Assembly (NCBI GenBank): GCA_964509545.1
Contig: CAZDXQ010000001.1
Coordinates: 456,989 to 520,988, forward strand
DNA from: JADJWR01 sp964509545
GTDB taxonomy: Bacteria > Pseudomonadota > Gammaproteobacteria > Burkholderiales > Burkholderiaceae_F
Reading direction: 5' to 3'
Length of the DNA stretch: 64,000 nucleotides
Below the pieces are notes generated by a model. The model did not search any database and was not told where the DNA came from. It saw nothing but the letters and a program-made list of their open reading frames with translations. This document shows positions 25,362 to 32,362 of this stretch, piece by piece. Position numbers and translations under genes: made by a program. Position 1 is the stretch's first letter. Each line of letters opens with the position of its first letter.

Positions 25362-25492
25362 TCAGCGGGACGCACTGTAAGCCGCCGGCGGTCGCTCTTG
25401 CCGGTCGAGTCCCTTGCGTTCCAACGGTGCCGTTCCAGCTCCGCCTCCAGTTCCTCGACAGACCTGGTGGCGATCGCCGTCAGCGGCCGCAC
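25358..25492 (-). CDS. Short ORF coupled to the helicase fusion, possibly a gene remnant
   Basis: The frame ends in TGA overlapping the helicase ATG (ATGA). From a GTG at 25492 it encodes 44 residues (VRPLTAIATRSVEELEAELE, then RHRWNARDSTGKSDRRR). The coding-like sequence continues upstream (SLTAGEALAWGGAKSLAEDD) to an in-frame TGA but has no ATG, so this may be the tail of a larger lost gene. The overlap suggests it was once, or still is, the first cistron of the helicase operon. Family not recognised. Confidence 0.4.
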   Translation of the reverse strand: MRPLTAIATRSVEELEAELERHRWNARDSTGKSDRRRLTVRPAE

Positions 25493-25576
25493 GTTGTCGT
25501 CTTCGGCGAGACTCTTCGCACCTCCCCATGCAAGGGCTTCGCCCGCAGTCAGTGACTCCTGACTTCATCCGTACCC

Positions 25577-26140
25577 TCAATTGCACCACTGCGACTCGCA
25601 GGGGATGCCGTCGCCATCGCCGTCCATCTTGGTGTCCGGGCAGTTCTTGAGAAAGAACTTGGCTTCTTCGCATGAGGTCATGTGCGAGCAATGCGTACGG
25701 CCGTCGCAGCGGAAGCTGGCTGCCGACGACGGCAGTACAGCCGGCACCGGCACGGTGGCGTCCGGTGTCGACGCGCCGGCGGCGCGATGTCCGTAGAACT
25801 GGCCGTAAAGAAAATTGCCAGCGAACAGCAGGACCGCGATGCCAACGGCGACGCCTCCGATCGGGAACCTGCCGCCGCTTCTGCGCGGCCGACTCACCCG
25901 CGACCCGCTCGGCACTGCGGCGGCCGGTCGCGCGCCGGCACGTTCGACCCTGGTCGCGCGCTTCTTGCCGTCGCTCGCCGACTCGACCTCGAAAGTCAAG
26001 GGCTCGCCCAGTTGTGGCCGGCGTCCGCCGCACGGAAATGCCGAGATGTGAACAAACACGGGCTCGCCGCCGCGGGTCGGAGTGATGAACCCGAATCCCC
26101 GGTCATCGTTCCACTTGTCCAGCGTGCCTTCAAAGCGCAT
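25577..26140 (-). CDS. Cold-shock domain - membrane helix - Excalibur domain protein
   Basis: 187 residues. Residues 1-65 form a cold-shock domain (FEGTLDKWNDDRGFGFITPT, PVFVHISAFP) with the RNP-type aromatic residues. A basic linker and one membrane helix (FPIGGVAVGIAVLLFAGNFL) follow. The C-terminus is Cys-rich: FRCDGRTHCSHMTSCEEAKF, then CPDTKMDGDGDGIPCE, the Excalibur calcium-binding motif (DxDxDGxxCE). The cold-shock part should face the cytoplasm and the Excalibur part the periplasm. Such membrane-tethered nucleic-acid-binding proteins (often DUF1294 or Excalibur fusions) are known but uncharacterised. The ATG at 26140 has AAGGTAGG upstream. Confidence 0.8.
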   Translation of the reverse strand: MRFEGTLDKWNDDRGFGFITPTRGGEPVFVHISAFPCGGRRPQLGEPLTFEVESASDGKKRATRVERAGARPAAAVPSGSRVSRPRRSGGRFPIGGVAVGIAVLLFAGNFLYGQFYGHRAAGASTPDATVPVPAVLPSSAASFRCDGRTHCSHMTSCEEAKFFLKNCPDTKMDGDGDGIPCESQWCN

Positions 26141-26201
26141 AGGCCTACCTTCGAGAGTTGCACGGCGATCTGGCCGAATACCGGTTCGCGCCGCTCCTGC
26201 A

Positions 26202-26481
26202 TCAATCCTCCGCGTTCGCCCCGTCCGGATCCGCCGCAATCAACCGAAACAACCCCAGCGCCGCCTCCAGGTCGTCGACGATCTCCTGCGCGGTCACCTC
26301 CGGCGGCGACAGCCCGTCGGAATCGGCGAGCGACTCGTCCTTGTGCCAGAAGATATCCAGACATGCCTTGTCGCGGGCGATCAGTTGGTCGTAGCCGTAG
26401 GCACGCCAACGCCAATGCTCCGTCGTCGCGCAGGAAGCTGCAGTAGTTACAGAGCATTTGGACGAGGGTTGAGGTGTTCAT
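26202..26481 (-). pseudogene. hsdM with internal deletion: N-terminus joined to C-terminus (remnant 2)
   Basis: From the ATG at 26481 the frame reads MNTSTLVQMLCNYCSFLRDD, the typical HsdM N-terminus (MNTSTLVQKLWNYCNVLRDDG). Immediately afterwards, in another frame, the HsdM C-terminus follows: WRAYGYDQLIARDKACLDIF, WHKDESLADSDGLSPPEV and LEAALGLFRLIAAD, to the TGA at 26202. Roughly 400 codons between them, including all methylase motifs, are gone. The first frame itself runs on open into the neighbouring gene. It is a dead gene. Confidence 0.7.
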
Positions 26482-26493
26482 CGCAGCGGCGGG

Positions 26494-26931
26494 TCAGTCG
26501 CCCAAGAACTTCCGGCAGAAGGCATCGACGCTGAGCACCGGGCACAGTCCTGGTCTGCCGGCCAGCGCCAGCAGGTCGCGGTCGCCGGACACGATGGCCC
26601 GCGCGCGCCCGGCGAGGGCCAGCTGCAGAAACGGCACGTCGAAGGGGTCGCGGCAGGCCGGCACTTTGGGCGGCGGATCGGGAATCTGCACGACCTCGAC
26701 CCAAGGCATGAAATCGGCGAGCAACTCCTCCTGCTCATTGGCCGACAGCCGGAACTTCGGGTAGCCGAGCACCCGCACCAGTTCCTGCGCCGTGGCCGTG
26801 CTGGCCAGCGGCACGAAGCCCCCGGATTGCCAGCCCGCGCGCACGCGCGCCGCCGGCCCGCCGCCGAACAGCAGGGCCGACAGCGCGACGTTGGTGTCCA
26901 GCACGACGCGCGGCGGCGCCTTCCTGGTCAT
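26494..26931 (-). CDS. PIN-domain toxin (VapC-like)
   Basis: 145 residues. PIN-domain acidic residues are seen in VVLDTNVALSALLFGG, ATAQELVRVLGYPKFRL, DPFDVPFLQLALAG and AIVSGDRDLLAL. It belongs to the group annotated as putative toxin of a toxin-antitoxin system, PIN family; such proteins are Mg-dependent ribonucleases. The ATG at 26931 overlaps the stop of the AbrB-type gene (ATGA), the usual antitoxin-first order. The end lies 12 bases before the hsdM remnant. Confidence 0.8.
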   Translation of the reverse strand: MTRKAPPRVVLDTNVALSALLFGGGPAARVRAGWQSGGFVPLASTATAQELVRVLGYPKFRLSANEQEELLADFMPWVEVVQIPDPPPKVPACRDPFDVPFLQLALAGRARAIVSGDRDLLALAGRPGLCPVLSVDAFCRKFLGD

Positions 26932-27266
26932 GCGCGGCGAGCCGGCTTCTTGCGCGGCGCCGGCGTGGCAACGCGCGGCCGGCCCGGCGCGCAGGCGGCG
27001 CCCGGCTCCGCCGCCTTGGGCGGTGCCTTCCCGGCCGTCGCCGAACGGGCGGAACGCACCCATTGCACGGCGTCCGCCACATCGGCCTCCCCGAGACCGA
27101 GCGCCGCCAGCTTGGCGCGCACCGCGTCGCCGCGCTGGATGCGCACCGGTGTCAACACGATCTGGCCGGCGCGCACCTCGACATCGAAGTACTCGGCGGC
27201 ACCGACCGCCTGCACCGCCGCCTTGGGCAGGGTCAGCTGGTTCTTCGACGTGATCTTGGCGAGCAT
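26928..27266 (-). CDS. AbrB/MazE-type antitoxin with long basic tail
   Basis: 112 residues. The first 45 are a SpoVT-AbrB DNA-binding domain: MLAKITSKNQLTLPKAAVQA, AEYFDVEVRAGQIVLTPV. The middle (ALGLGEADVADAVQWVRSAR) would contact the toxin. The last 40 residues are Pro/Ala/Lys/Arg-rich (KPARRA at the end) and unusually long and basic. It presumably neutralises the overlapping PIN toxin and represses the operon. ATG at 27266. Confidence 0.8.
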   Translation of the reverse strand: MLAKITSKNQLTLPKAAVQAVGAAEYFDVEVRAGQIVLTPVRIQRGDAVRAKLAALGLGEADVADAVQWVRSARSATAGKAPPKAAEPGAACAPGRPRVATPAPRKKPARRA

Positions 27267-27522
27267 TGCGAATCCTTGTAGTAAGGATTCATTACTCTAC
27301 CAGTTCCGGCTGGCGGAGGAGGTCTCGCCGGGCGACATCCGGGTGCGGCCAGCGCCCGTGCCAGCGGCGCCTGCCGTGGTGCCTGCGCGCGCATCAGGAT
27401 GCGTCGCCCTCGACGGCACGCACCGCCGCGACCGCGCCAACCTGCGCACCACCGGCTTGCATAAGTGGTTGGGACCAGTCCTGCGCCCGCAGTCAACGCG
27501 AACTCGCGCTACCGCGCCTCAA

Positions 27523-27870
27523 TCATTTGGAGATTCGAACCCTGCCGGGCTCGACGACGGCGAAGGACCCGGGCAGAGAATCGCCATGCTTGGCAACCAG
27601 CTCGACCAAAGTGCTGCCAAGCGAACTGCGCGCGGTCACTGGCCACCGAAGCAGAACGATCCCGGCCGTTTGGTGTGCCGCCGCGAACACGAGCTGGCCG
27701 AAGTCCTTGTCTTCTGTCAGCAGGATGCGACTCTCGTTCTGCGAGAGTTCGATCACTGCTGAATCCTCTGCGCCCCGAGCGACCTCGGCGACGGCGATGA
27801 CATCATGCCCCGCCGCTCGCAACGCATGCACGGCGGCAAAGTCACAGCTTTCGTCCGCCAAGAACCGCAT
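27523..27870 (-). CDS. DUF5615 PIN-like toxin
   Basis: 115 residues. It starts MRFLADESCDFAAVHALRAA with the D/E pair of the PIN-like active site, and continues with LLTEDKDFGQLVF and GIVLLRWP, all standard for DUF5615 (Mut7-C/PIN-like). It lies 12 bases behind the DUF433 gene, the usual antitoxin-toxin order. Putative ribonuclease toxin; the target is unknown. Confidence 0.82.
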   Translation of the reverse strand: MRFLADESCDFAAVHALRAAGHDVIAVAEVARGAEDSAVIELSQNESRILLTEDKDFGQLVFAAAHQTAGIVLLRWPVTARSSLGSTLVELVAKHGDSLPGSFAVVEPGRVRISK

Positions 27871-27882
27871 GGAAGGTTGCGC

Positions 27883-28119
27883 TCAGCCCTGCGTTGTCAG
27901 GATCACCGTCTTTTCGTGAGCGAGCGAGTCCGCGGCGTAGGTCACCGCGGCCTGAATGTCGTCCTTGGTCAGCGTCGGGTAGGCCGCCAGCAGGGCCGCC
28001 TCGTCTGCCCCTTCCGCGATCTTGCGCAAGATGAGCTCCACCGTGATGCGTGTGCCGCGGATCACGGGTTTGCCCAGCATGATCTTGGGGTTCAGCTCGA
28101 TGCGATCGGTGATGGTCAT
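27883..28119 (-). CDS. DUF433 antitoxin
   Basis: 78 residues. The DUF433 signature is clear: RIELNPKIMLGKPVIRGTRI, then TVELILRKIAEG and YPTLTKDDIQAAV, a winged-helix DNA-binding fold. The ATG at 28119 has GGAGG five bases upstream; a TTG four codons earlier is less likely. It pairs with the DUF5615 gene and presumably represses the operon and neutralises the toxin. Confidence 0.85.
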   Translation of the reverse strand: MTITDRIELNPKIMLGKPVIRGTRITVELILRKIAEGADEAALLAAYPTLTKDDIQAAVTYAADSLAHEKTVILTTQG

Positions 28120-28184
28120 CTCGGCCTCCAAGCGCCGATGTTACGCCGCGAGGTCTGTTTGGAGCGACTCAAGCAGCCGACCGA

Positions 28185-28320
28185 TCAGCGGACAGATCCC
28201 CTGCAATCAACCGAAACTGCTACAGCGCCGCCTTCGAACAGCTCGCTCATTGACCTCGATGAGGAGAAGGCCGCCGGTGCCGCAGTTGGGTTCACGCCGC
28301 GGTACTGCCCGGCCCAGGCG
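28185..28320 (-). pseudogene. Shredded hsdM fragment: methylase motif I plus C-terminus (remnant 3)
   Basis: On the minus strand a short AGQYRGVN stretch is followed, one frame over, by PNCGTGGLLLIEV, matching the SAM-binding motif I of HsdM (DPACGTGGFLL). About 20 codons later, in another frame, comes AAL-stop-QFRLIAGDL, the HsdM C-terminus with a GAG-to-TAG change. The bases around 28202-28234 closely resemble the matching positions of the other two hsdM remnants. Several deletions have collapsed the gene to about 130 bases. Confidence 0.5.
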
Positions 28321-28801
28321 TAGATCGGGCCGAGCCACATCCGGGCAGCTCGCATATGTCGTCCTTGCCCACACCCACGCCGATGCCGAGCCAGTCGGCG
28401 AGGGTTTCGGGGCGGTGGAAGGCGAAGACGGTTCTGGCGCGCGGCTCGGGGTCGAGGGTGTTGGTGAAGTGGGTTTCGAGGCCGGTGCTTTCGTACAGGA
28501 AAGGCAGCGGGCGGCGGTGCGCGGGCAGGTTCGCCGGCAGGCCTTGCGCGTACCTGCTGGACTGCACTTCGACGCCGGTAAGCGTGGCGCCCTGCTTCTT
28601 GGCCTCGATCACGCCGGCGGCCCTGCCGTCGACGTACAGCAGGTAGTCGGCAGTGCCGTGGCCGGGGTTCAGCTCGAACTCGCGCAGCGCCACGCCGCGG
28701 GCGGCGTGAATGGCAGCGGCCTTGAAATCCTGCACCGCCCAGCCGGCGGCTGCGAGCAGGCGGTCGATGCTCTGGCGGGCCTGTTCTTCCGGGGTCGGCA
28801 T
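28292..28801 (-). pseudogene. Truncated type I restriction subunit HsdR, N-terminal domain only
   Basis: The ATG at 28801 opens a frame with the HsdR N-terminal nuclease domain: EQARQSIDRLLAAAGWAVQD, YLLYVDGRAAGVIEAKKQG (the E-x-K catalytic part), FLYESTGLETHFTN and FHRPETLADWL. Full HsdR has 700-1100 residues including a helicase; here the homology stops near base 28370 and a short unrelated tail runs to a stop at 28292. The next bases are hsdM debris. It might still be expressed as a 169-residue protein, but it is almost certainly a remnant. Confidence 0.65.
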
Positions 28802-28838
28802 TCGGCGCCGCTTCTGCTTGTTCTCTGGCCGGCGCGAC

Positions 28839-29084
28839 CTATGGGCGCTGATTCAGCCGCGCCTCGACCGCCGCTGGCAGTACCGGATTTTCCTCGTCGC
28901 CCGTGCTCCGGACGATGCGGTGGTCGATGAGGTCATGCCCGTGGATCAGCACGTTGCGGAAGTCGATGATCCGTCGGTGCTTGCTGATGCGGCCCGCCGT
29001 TTCGGCATCGTGCAGGGCGAGGCGATTCATCGCCTTGCCGATGATCTCGAAGGTTTCTCGATTGGATTCGACGATCTGATGCAT
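28839..29084 (-). CDS. HepT-like (DUF86) HEPN protein, N-terminally short
   Basis: 81 residues. It carries MHQIVESNRETFEIIGKAMN and the HEPN ribonuclease motif R-x4-H in RIIDFRNVLIHGHDL (R43, H48). Full HepT proteins are about 110-140 residues; the first helix is missing here. The ATG at 29084 has GGAG upstream, and an in-frame stop lies seven codons before it. HepT normally pairs with an MntA nucleotidyltransferase; no GSxxRG-type partner is visible in the 250 bases upstream, where only an unrecognised 75-codon frame (29027-29254) occurs. Probably an orphan or decaying toxin. Confidence 0.6.
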   Translation of the reverse strand: MHQIVESNRETFEIIGKAMNRLALHDAETAGRISKHRRIIDFRNVLIHGHDLIDHRIVRSTGDEENPVLPAAVEARLNQRP

Positions 29085-29331
29085 GGATCGACTCCGAGCG
29101 GATTATGCCGCCGGCGTGCGGTGTGGATCGCCTGCTGGCGGCATGCCTTCGCCACCGCAGTCCTGACACGCGCCTCAAAGAGCGGGCCATCGGCCTCGAG
29201 CCTGGCGAGGAACTCCTCGACGCCCAGCGCCTTCTCCTTGCCGCGCGCGCACACTGCAGCGATATCCCGTCTGGTCTTCGCGCAGCGCGCGGCGGTCCGG
29301 CAGACCGCCGCGCCCGTTGCTACCCTGCCGC

Positions 29332-30345
29332 ATGCTTCGCGGCATCCGTTTCGTCCTGCTCGCGGTCGGTGCGCTGGCCATCGGCGCGTTTCTGCCCGCG
29401 CACGCCACTGACTGCAACGGCCGGCAGGCGGCCGGCTATCGGGTGCTGGCGCTGGAGAACGGCCGCAGCGTGGCGGTGTGGTATCCGGCTGCGGCCGAGG
29501 AGCAGCCGCTGGCCTACACGCCGAAGAACAACGGCTTCTTCGGCCATGTTGCGCGCGATGCGCCGCCGGCGGACTGCCCGCGCGTGCCGCTGCTGCTGTT
29601 CTCGCACGGCTGGGGCGGCTGCGCGCTGCAGTCGCTGTTCCTGACCGAGGAGCTGGCGCGCGCCGGCTACGTGGTGGCGGCGCCGGACCATGCCGATGCG
29701 GTGTGCCGCATCGGCGGCGATGCGCTCGACTTCGGCAGCCTGCGCATCGACCGCTCGTTCCTCGACCCGGCGAGCTGGAACGAGCGCAGCGAGATCGGCC
29801 GCCTGCACGACCTGCGCGCGGTGATCGCGCTCGTTGCCGGCGATGCGGCGCTGGCGCGCATCGCCGATACCTCGCGCGTCGGCGCGGTGGGGCATTCGCT
29901 GGGTGGCTATGCGGCGGTGGGCATGGCCGGCGGCTGGCCGTCGTGGAAGACGCCGCAGGTCAAGGCGGTGCTGGCGCTGTCGCCGTACGTGCTGCCGTTC
30001 ATGGCGCAGGGCACGCTTGCGCGGCTGCAGGTGCCGGTAATGTACCAGGGCGGGGTGCTGGATTTCGTGCTGACGACGAGCCTCGAAGGACCGCACGGTG
30101 CCTATGCCGCCACCGCGCCGCCGAAGTTCTTCGTCAAGCTCGCCGGCGGCACGCACCTGGACTGGACCAACTGGCAGTGCGCCGGCCTGCCCAATGTCGC
30201 GGCCTGCCTGAAGGCGCGGCCGAACGCGCATCTGATCAGCCTGTACGCGGCGGCGTTCTTCGACCGCAGCCTGAAGGGCAAGGCGGCGCAGGCGCTGGCG
30301 TCGCCGGCGCGTGGGCTCAATGCGTACCGGTTCGAGGTGAAGTAG
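29332..30345 (+). CDS. Exported alpha/beta hydrolase (dienelactone hydrolase/PAF-acetylhydrolase-like)
   Basis: 337 residues. A signal peptide (FVLLAVGALAIGAFLPAHAT) is followed by an alpha/beta hydrolase: LLLFSHGWGGCALQS (oxyanion loop), AAPDHADAV, nucleophile elbow AVGHSLGGYAA, and GGTHLDWTNW containing the His. Several cysteines suggest disulphides in the periplasm. Homologues are annotated as dienelactone hydrolase or chlorophyllase-like; the substrate is not predictable. The ATG at 29332 begins the signal peptide. Confidence 0.78.
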   Translation: MLRGIRFVLLAVGALAIGAFLPAHATDCNGRQAAGYRVLALENGRSVAVWYPAAAEEQPLAYTPKNNGFFGHVARDAPPADCPRVPLLLFSHGWGGCALQSLFLTEELARAGYVVAAPDHADAVCRIGGDALDFGSLRIDRSFLDPASWNERSEIGRLHDLRAVIALVAGDAALARIADTSRVGAVGHSLGGYAAVGMAGGWPSWKTPQVKAVLALSPYVLPFMAQGTLARLQVPVMYQGGVLDFVLTTSLEGPHGAYAATAPPKFFVKLAGGTHLDWTNWQCAGLPNVAACLKARPNAHLISLYAAAFFDRSLKGKAAQALASPARGLNAYRFEVK

Positions 30346-30480
30346 CGCGGCCGGTTCCCCGGTGCGGCGCCCGCGGCGGTGGGAATCCGGCGGCGTGCTC
30401 GGGTCGTGCAGGGCCTGGAAGGCGGTGATTTAGGTTTCGTCGCAAGCGGATGCCGAGATCGGGCTCCAGAAGATGCGCAG

Positions 30481-30660
30481 GCCGGCTGGGACGCGCAGTG
30501 CGTGTTCCACTGCGACAACTTCGTCGCACAGGTGCGGCAGGCGCTGCACAACGTCATCGCCGTGCTCGCCGCAGTGCAGGCGAGGCCCGAGCACATCGTG
30601 CGCACGACCTGGTACGTCACCGGCCGGCACGAAACCGTGAAGGCCGGCGCCCATCGCGCG
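30481..30660 (+). pseudogene. RidA/YjgF family fragment
   Basis: The plus-strand frame reads AGWDAQCVFHCDNFVAQVRQ, then ALHNVIAVLAAVQARPEHIV and RTTWYVTGRHE. This is the middle of a RidA (YjgF/UK114) enamine deaminase (GWDAxxxFxSDDFVAQVRQALxNVxAVLxxAGARPEHIVRxTWYVT). No proper N-terminus or C-terminus (the RIEIE-type end) is attached, and it runs into the end of the FAD oxidoreductase gene on the other strand. A truncated remnant. Confidence 0.6.
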
Positions 30661-30681
30661 GCGCCGTGCGGCGTTTGCCTT

Positions 30682-31686
30682 TCAGGCCACGAGGCGCGGC
30701 AGCATCGCCCGAAGCACCTGGCAGGCGAGCAGCCTGCCGCTGCGCCACGCCCCTTCGACCCTGCCGCCGTTGAGCCAGTCGCCGCACAGGCCAATCGAGC
30801 GCTCGCTATCCCACGCACAGCCCTGCTCGGCGGCGGGTGCCGCGTCCGCATAGCGCCAGCGGTGCGCGGTCCAGGCCTGCGGCGCCGGCGCGCCGAGCCG
30901 GGCGAATTCGCGCAGCAGCTCGGCGGCCACGTCGTCGGCCGCCTGTTGCAGGCGCGATTCACTCCACTCGGCGTCGGCGTGCAGCAACCACGTTTCCGGA
31001 CCGTCGCGGCCCGGCTTGCTGCTGTCGCGCGCGATCCAGCGCAGCGGGCCGTCGTTGACGAACGCGGCGTCGAACGGCATATCAACGCGCGCCTTGAAGC
31101 GAAGCATCAGCGCCCAGCAGCCGCGCATCTTCGCGCCGGCGGCGAAAGCGGCCATTTCCGGCGCCGCGTGCTCCAGCAACGGCGCGGCCTGCGGCGCGGG
31201 CAACGCCAGCACGACGGCGTCGAAACACGGGTCGACCCCGCCGTGCTCGACCGACCGCAGCCGCCAGCCGCCGCCGACGCGCTCGATGCGATCGATGTGC
31301 GTGTGCGCGCGCAGCGACAGGTCGGCGGCCATCAGTCGCGCCGGCGCAGTCATCCGCGGCAGGCCGACGAAACGCTCGACCGAAGGCTCCGGCGTGCGCG
31401 ACGACTCGCCGGCGCCGATCACCTGCAGCCGCGGCGTCCACGCGGCGGCCACGCCGGCCTGCAGCCAGCGGCCGACTTCTGCGCGGAAGTCGGCCTCGCG
31501 CGCGGTGAAGTACTGCGCGCCGTGATCGCACTGCCAGTCGTCGCCGCGCCGCGTGCTCATCCGCCCGCCCGGGCCACGGCTCTTGTCGAACACCGCGGTC
31601 GAGAGGCCCGCCCTATGCAGCACGGTGGCGCAGGACAGTCCGGCAATGCCGGCACCAATCACGGCGACCCTGGGCGAGGCGATCAT
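30682..31686 (-). CDS. FAD-dependent oxidoreductase (renalase/amine-oxidase-like)
   Basis: 334 residues. The N-terminal dinucleotide-binding motif VAVIGAGIAGLSCATVLHRA is followed by VFDKSRGPGGRMSTRR, the second FAD motif of this subgroup, and DHGAQYFTAR. The C-terminal FAD contact is IGLCGDWLNGGRVEGAWRSG. Homologues (NAD/FAD-dependent oxidoreductase, renalase-like) are frequent in LitR/photolyase-type clusters. It ends the minus-strand run that starts at 36732 and begins 3 bases behind the preceding gene. Substrate unknown. Confidence 0.82.
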   Translation of the reverse strand: MIASPRVAVIGAGIAGLSCATVLHRAGLSTAVFDKSRGPGGRMSTRRGDDWQCDHGAQYFTAREADFRAEVGRWLQAGVAAAWTPRLQVIGAGESSRTPEPSVERFVGLPRMTAPARLMAADLSLRAHTHIDRIERVGGGWRLRSVEHGGVDPCFDAVVLALPAPQAAPLLEHAAPEMAAFAAGAKMRGCWALMLRFKARVDMPFDAAFVNDGPLRWIARDSSKPGRDGPETWLLHADAEWSESRLQQAADDVAAELLREFARLGAPAPQAWTAHRWRYADAAPAAEQGCAWDSERSIGLCGDWLNGGRVEGAWRSGRLLACQVLRAMLPRLVA

Positions 31687-31689
31687 CGG

Positions 31690-32070
31690 CTACGAATCGT
31701 TCGCCGGTGCGCGGCGTCGGGCGTCCAGCAGCGCATGCAGGCAGGGCCATGCACGCACCTCCATCGCGCCCAGCCCGAGCAGCCGTGACCACACCGTTGG
31801 CCGCGACATCGGCGCGAGCCGCGCCACGACCCGACGACCGACGCGGAACTGCAGCGTCAGGTCGGCGAACCGTAAGCCGCGATGCAGGCGCGACAGCAGC
31901 ACGTGCCGCAGGCGGCGGTCGGCGAGCGGACCGAGCGCCCAGCGGCGCGACCACAGCCGCGGCAGCGTCACGCTGATGACCGGACCCTCGGCCGCGACGA
32001 TGATCGGCTGGCCACCGTCGGTGAGCAGCGTGAAGTCTGCGGTCACCGCCAGCGGCACGGGGCGGCGCAT
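31690..32070 (-). CDS. Hypothetical protein
   Basis: 126 residues, not recognised. Segments such as VPLAVTADFTLLTDGGQPI and EGPVISVTLPRLWSRR look like beta-strands; the C-terminal half is Arg/Leu-rich. There is no signal peptide or membrane helix. The ATG at 32070 shares a base with the TGA of the 67-codon gene upstream (TGATG), and its own stop lies 3 bases before the FAD oxidoreductase, so it is translationally tied to both. This supports it as a real gene acting with the oxidoreductase. Confidence 0.6.
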   Translation of the reverse strand: MRRPVPLAVTADFTLLTDGGQPIIVAAEGPVISVTLPRLWSRRWALGPLADRRLRHVLLSRLHRGLRFADLTLQFRVGRRVVARLAPMSRPTVWSRLLGLGAMEVRAWPCLHALLDARRRAPANDS

Positions 32071-32273
32071 CACTGCTTCGTCAGGTCGCGCGTGCGGATC
32101 TTCAGCAGGCCCTTGAGCTTCCACGGCGCGGTGGCGGCGGCGCTGGACGCGCTGCTGGGCACGGCGATCTCGAGATCGTGGAACTCATAGCTGATTTCGG
32201 CGCCGCGGCCGGTCAGCTTGTCGTACAGGTCGATGGCGAGGTCGGGCCAGGTGACATGGGCTTGGGTCGTCAT
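32070..32273 (-). CDS. Small hypothetical protein, 67 residues
   Basis: Starts at ATG 32273 with an AAAGGAG site eight bases upstream. The sequence (MTTQAHVTWPDLAIDLYDKL, then EISYEFHDLEIAVP) is soluble, acidic at first and basic at the end (LKIRTRDLTKQ). I do not recognise the family; it has the look of a conserved small partner protein. The stop overlaps the next start (TGATG). Confidence 0.65.
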   Translation of the reverse strand: MTTQAHVTWPDLAIDLYDKLTGRGAEISYEFHDLEIAVPSSASSAAATAPWKLKGLLKIRTRDLTKQ

Positions 32274-32362
32274 GAGAAAACTCCTTTGGAAGATGGATCG
32301 AACAAGGAAGGGCAGTAAGAACGTTGAAAGGCCGCGACGGAAAGCGCAGGGACGTCGCGCAG

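Noticed and set aside
27267..27522. Possible small gene between the AbrB and DUF5615 genes
   Set aside because: Frames on both strands are Pro/Arg/Ala-rich without ribosome-binding sites or recognisable motifs.
27525..27545. A tRNA T-arm-like sequence (AGATTCGAACCCTGCC)
   Set aside because: No acceptor, D or anticodon stems fit around it, and it lies at the 3' end of the DUF5615 gene.
28260..28325. A Fic-protein fragment (YAWAGQYRGVNP)
   Set aside because: The adjacent frame contains the HsdM motif CGTGG followed by the HsdM C-terminus, so hsdM debris explains the stretch better.
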